A stretch of DNA of 6,465 nt from DUUS01 sp964416365 (lineage in GTDB: Bacteria; Bacillota_I; Bacilli_A; RF39; UBA660): positions 1 to 6,465 of the forward strand of contig CAYQDO010000040.1 of NCBI GenBank assembly GCA_964416365.1, read 5' to 3'. Of the stretch, positions 5,761-6,465 are shown piece after piece. How positions within the stretch are numbered: position 1 is the stretch's first letter; every line of letters starts with the position of its first letter. The notes beneath the pieces are model-generated. The model was not told where the DNA came from and did not search any database. It was given only the letters and a program-made list of their open reading frames with translations. A program made the translations under genes and the position numbers.

Positions 5761-6452
5761 TGTGGACATTAGACCTATATAATGAATTTATTAATAATTT
5801 ATTTAATTTAAGTGATAAAAAATACTTAAATTTTTCTAAAAAATTAGTTATTAATTCTAAAGAAATGATAGGAGTAAATATTCCTAATTTAAGAAAAATT
5901 GCTAAAAAAATAGCAAACACGGATTTTGAAAGTTTTTTATCATATTATCAAGGAAAATACTTTGAAGAAACCTTAGTTTATGGTTTGACTTTAGGTTATT
6001 TAAAAGATAAAAATAAATTAAAAAAATATCTAACTCTCTATAGTGAAGAAATAACTGATTGGTCATTATGTGACACTCCAGCAACCAATATGAAATTAAT
6101 AAGTAAGAATCAAAAAGAATTTCTTCCTTATATTAAAAAATTACTTTCAAGTAAAAAAGAATTTCCAATTAGATTTGGATTAATATTACTGCTAAGCCAG
6201 TATTTAAATGATGATTATATTAATTTTATTTTAGATACATGTATTAATTTAAAAAGTGATAGTTATTATGTAAATATGGCTATAAGCTGGTTATTATGTG
6301 AATGTTATATTAAATATCAGAATAAGACCGATCAGTTTATAAGTTCTGAATATTTAGATAAGTTTGTTTTAAATAAAACTATTTCTAAAATCAGCGATTC
6401 ATATCGAGTATCTCTTATAAATAAAGAAAACCTAAAAAAAAGAAGAATTTAA
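5760..6452 (+). CDS. DNA alkylation repair protein, AlkD-like HEAT-repeat glycosylase
   Basis: Complete 230-residue protein, close to Bacillus cereus AlkD (237). AlkD enzymes remove positively charged alkylated bases such as N3-methyladenine and N7-methylguanine, opening base excision repair; the protein is a solenoid of HEAT-like helical pairs. Family features include MIGVNIPNLRKIAKKIA (36-52), DWSLCDTPATNMK (100-112), FPIRFGLILLL (135-145) and YYVNMAISWLLCE (169-181), with SYRVS near the end. Trp101, Asp105, Arg138 and Trp177 fit the positions of B. cereus Trp109, Asp113, Arg148 and Trp187, including the catalytic Asp, so activity is likely. The ATG overlaps the preceding stop as TAATG and only a weak AGAG lies upstream, so translation is probably coupled to the surface protein gene. 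It is cytoplasmic and very Lys/Asn/Ile-rich, in keeping with strong AT bias. Some AlkD relatives lack glycosylase activity, so substrate range is uncertain. Confidence 0.92.
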   Translation: MWTLDLYNEFINNLFNLSDKKYLNFSKKLVINSKEMIGVNIPNLRKIAKKIANTDFESFLSYYQGKYFEETLVYGLTLGYLKDKNKLKKYLTLYSEEITDWSLCDTPATNMKLISKNQKEFLPYIKKLLSSKKEFPIRFGLILLLSQYLNDDYINFILDTCINLKSDSYYVNMAISWLLCECYIKYQNKTDQFISSEYLDKFVLNKTISKISDSYRVSLINKENLKKRRI

Positions 6453-6465
6453 AGATTTTTCTTTT

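Noticed and set aside
5902..6084. 60-codon open frame on the minus strand
   Set aside because: Antisense to the alkD-like gene including its conserved Trp-Asp motif; no support of its own.
6438..6465. Terminator after the alkD-like gene (AAAAGAA pairing with TTCTTTT)
   Set aside because: The stem has a single G-C pair and a long loop, and the window ends inside the T-run; not enough to call.

Overview
The window is a compact, AT-rich stretch of chromosome from a low-GC Gram-positive-type bacterium. All six genes lie on the + strand. Every stop is TAA or TAG, the Trp codons I read are all TGG, and no gene needs TGA read as Trp, so the standard bacterial code fits. Together with the consensus-like promoters, AAGGAG-type ribosome binding sites and a large anchored surface protein of a type I associate with uncultured gut Firmicutes, this suggests an uncultured member of the Bacilli (for example an RF39-like lineage) rather than a Mycoplasma. 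That placement is inference. The 10-N run at 5578-5587 indicates a draft or metagenome assembly.

Layout: (1) 1-366, the 3' end of a gene with a transglutaminase-like His/Asp motif. (2) 429-947, a GNAT acetyltransferase with a possible promoter of its own. (3) 948-1258, a non-coding stretch holding two inverted repeats, a clear intrinsic terminator, the rpsO promoter and a folded rpsO leader. (4) 1259-3721, rpsO (ribosomal protein S15) and pnp (polynucleotide phosphorylase), the same gene pair as in E. coli, separated by a terminator-like hairpin. (5) 3792-5760, a large N-terminally anchored extracellular protein driven by a near-consensus promoter and interrupted by the assembly gap inside a WG-containing repeat. 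(6) 5760-6452, an AlkD-type DNA alkylation repair protein whose ATG overlaps the stop of the surface protein gene.

The rpsO-pnp unit links ribosome assembly to RNA turnover. Its leader can fold into a long hairpin carrying adjacent G-U and G-C pairs, the signature that S15 recognises in 16S rRNA helix 22, so S15 autoregulation is likely. The surface protein and the AlkD-like protein form a second, translationally coupled unit with no obvious functional link.

I see no CRISPR array, insertion sequence, tRNA or rRNA. No clearly new multi-gene system is visible. The best leads are the rpsO leader, the uncharacterised surface protein with its broken repeat region, and its coupling to alkD.
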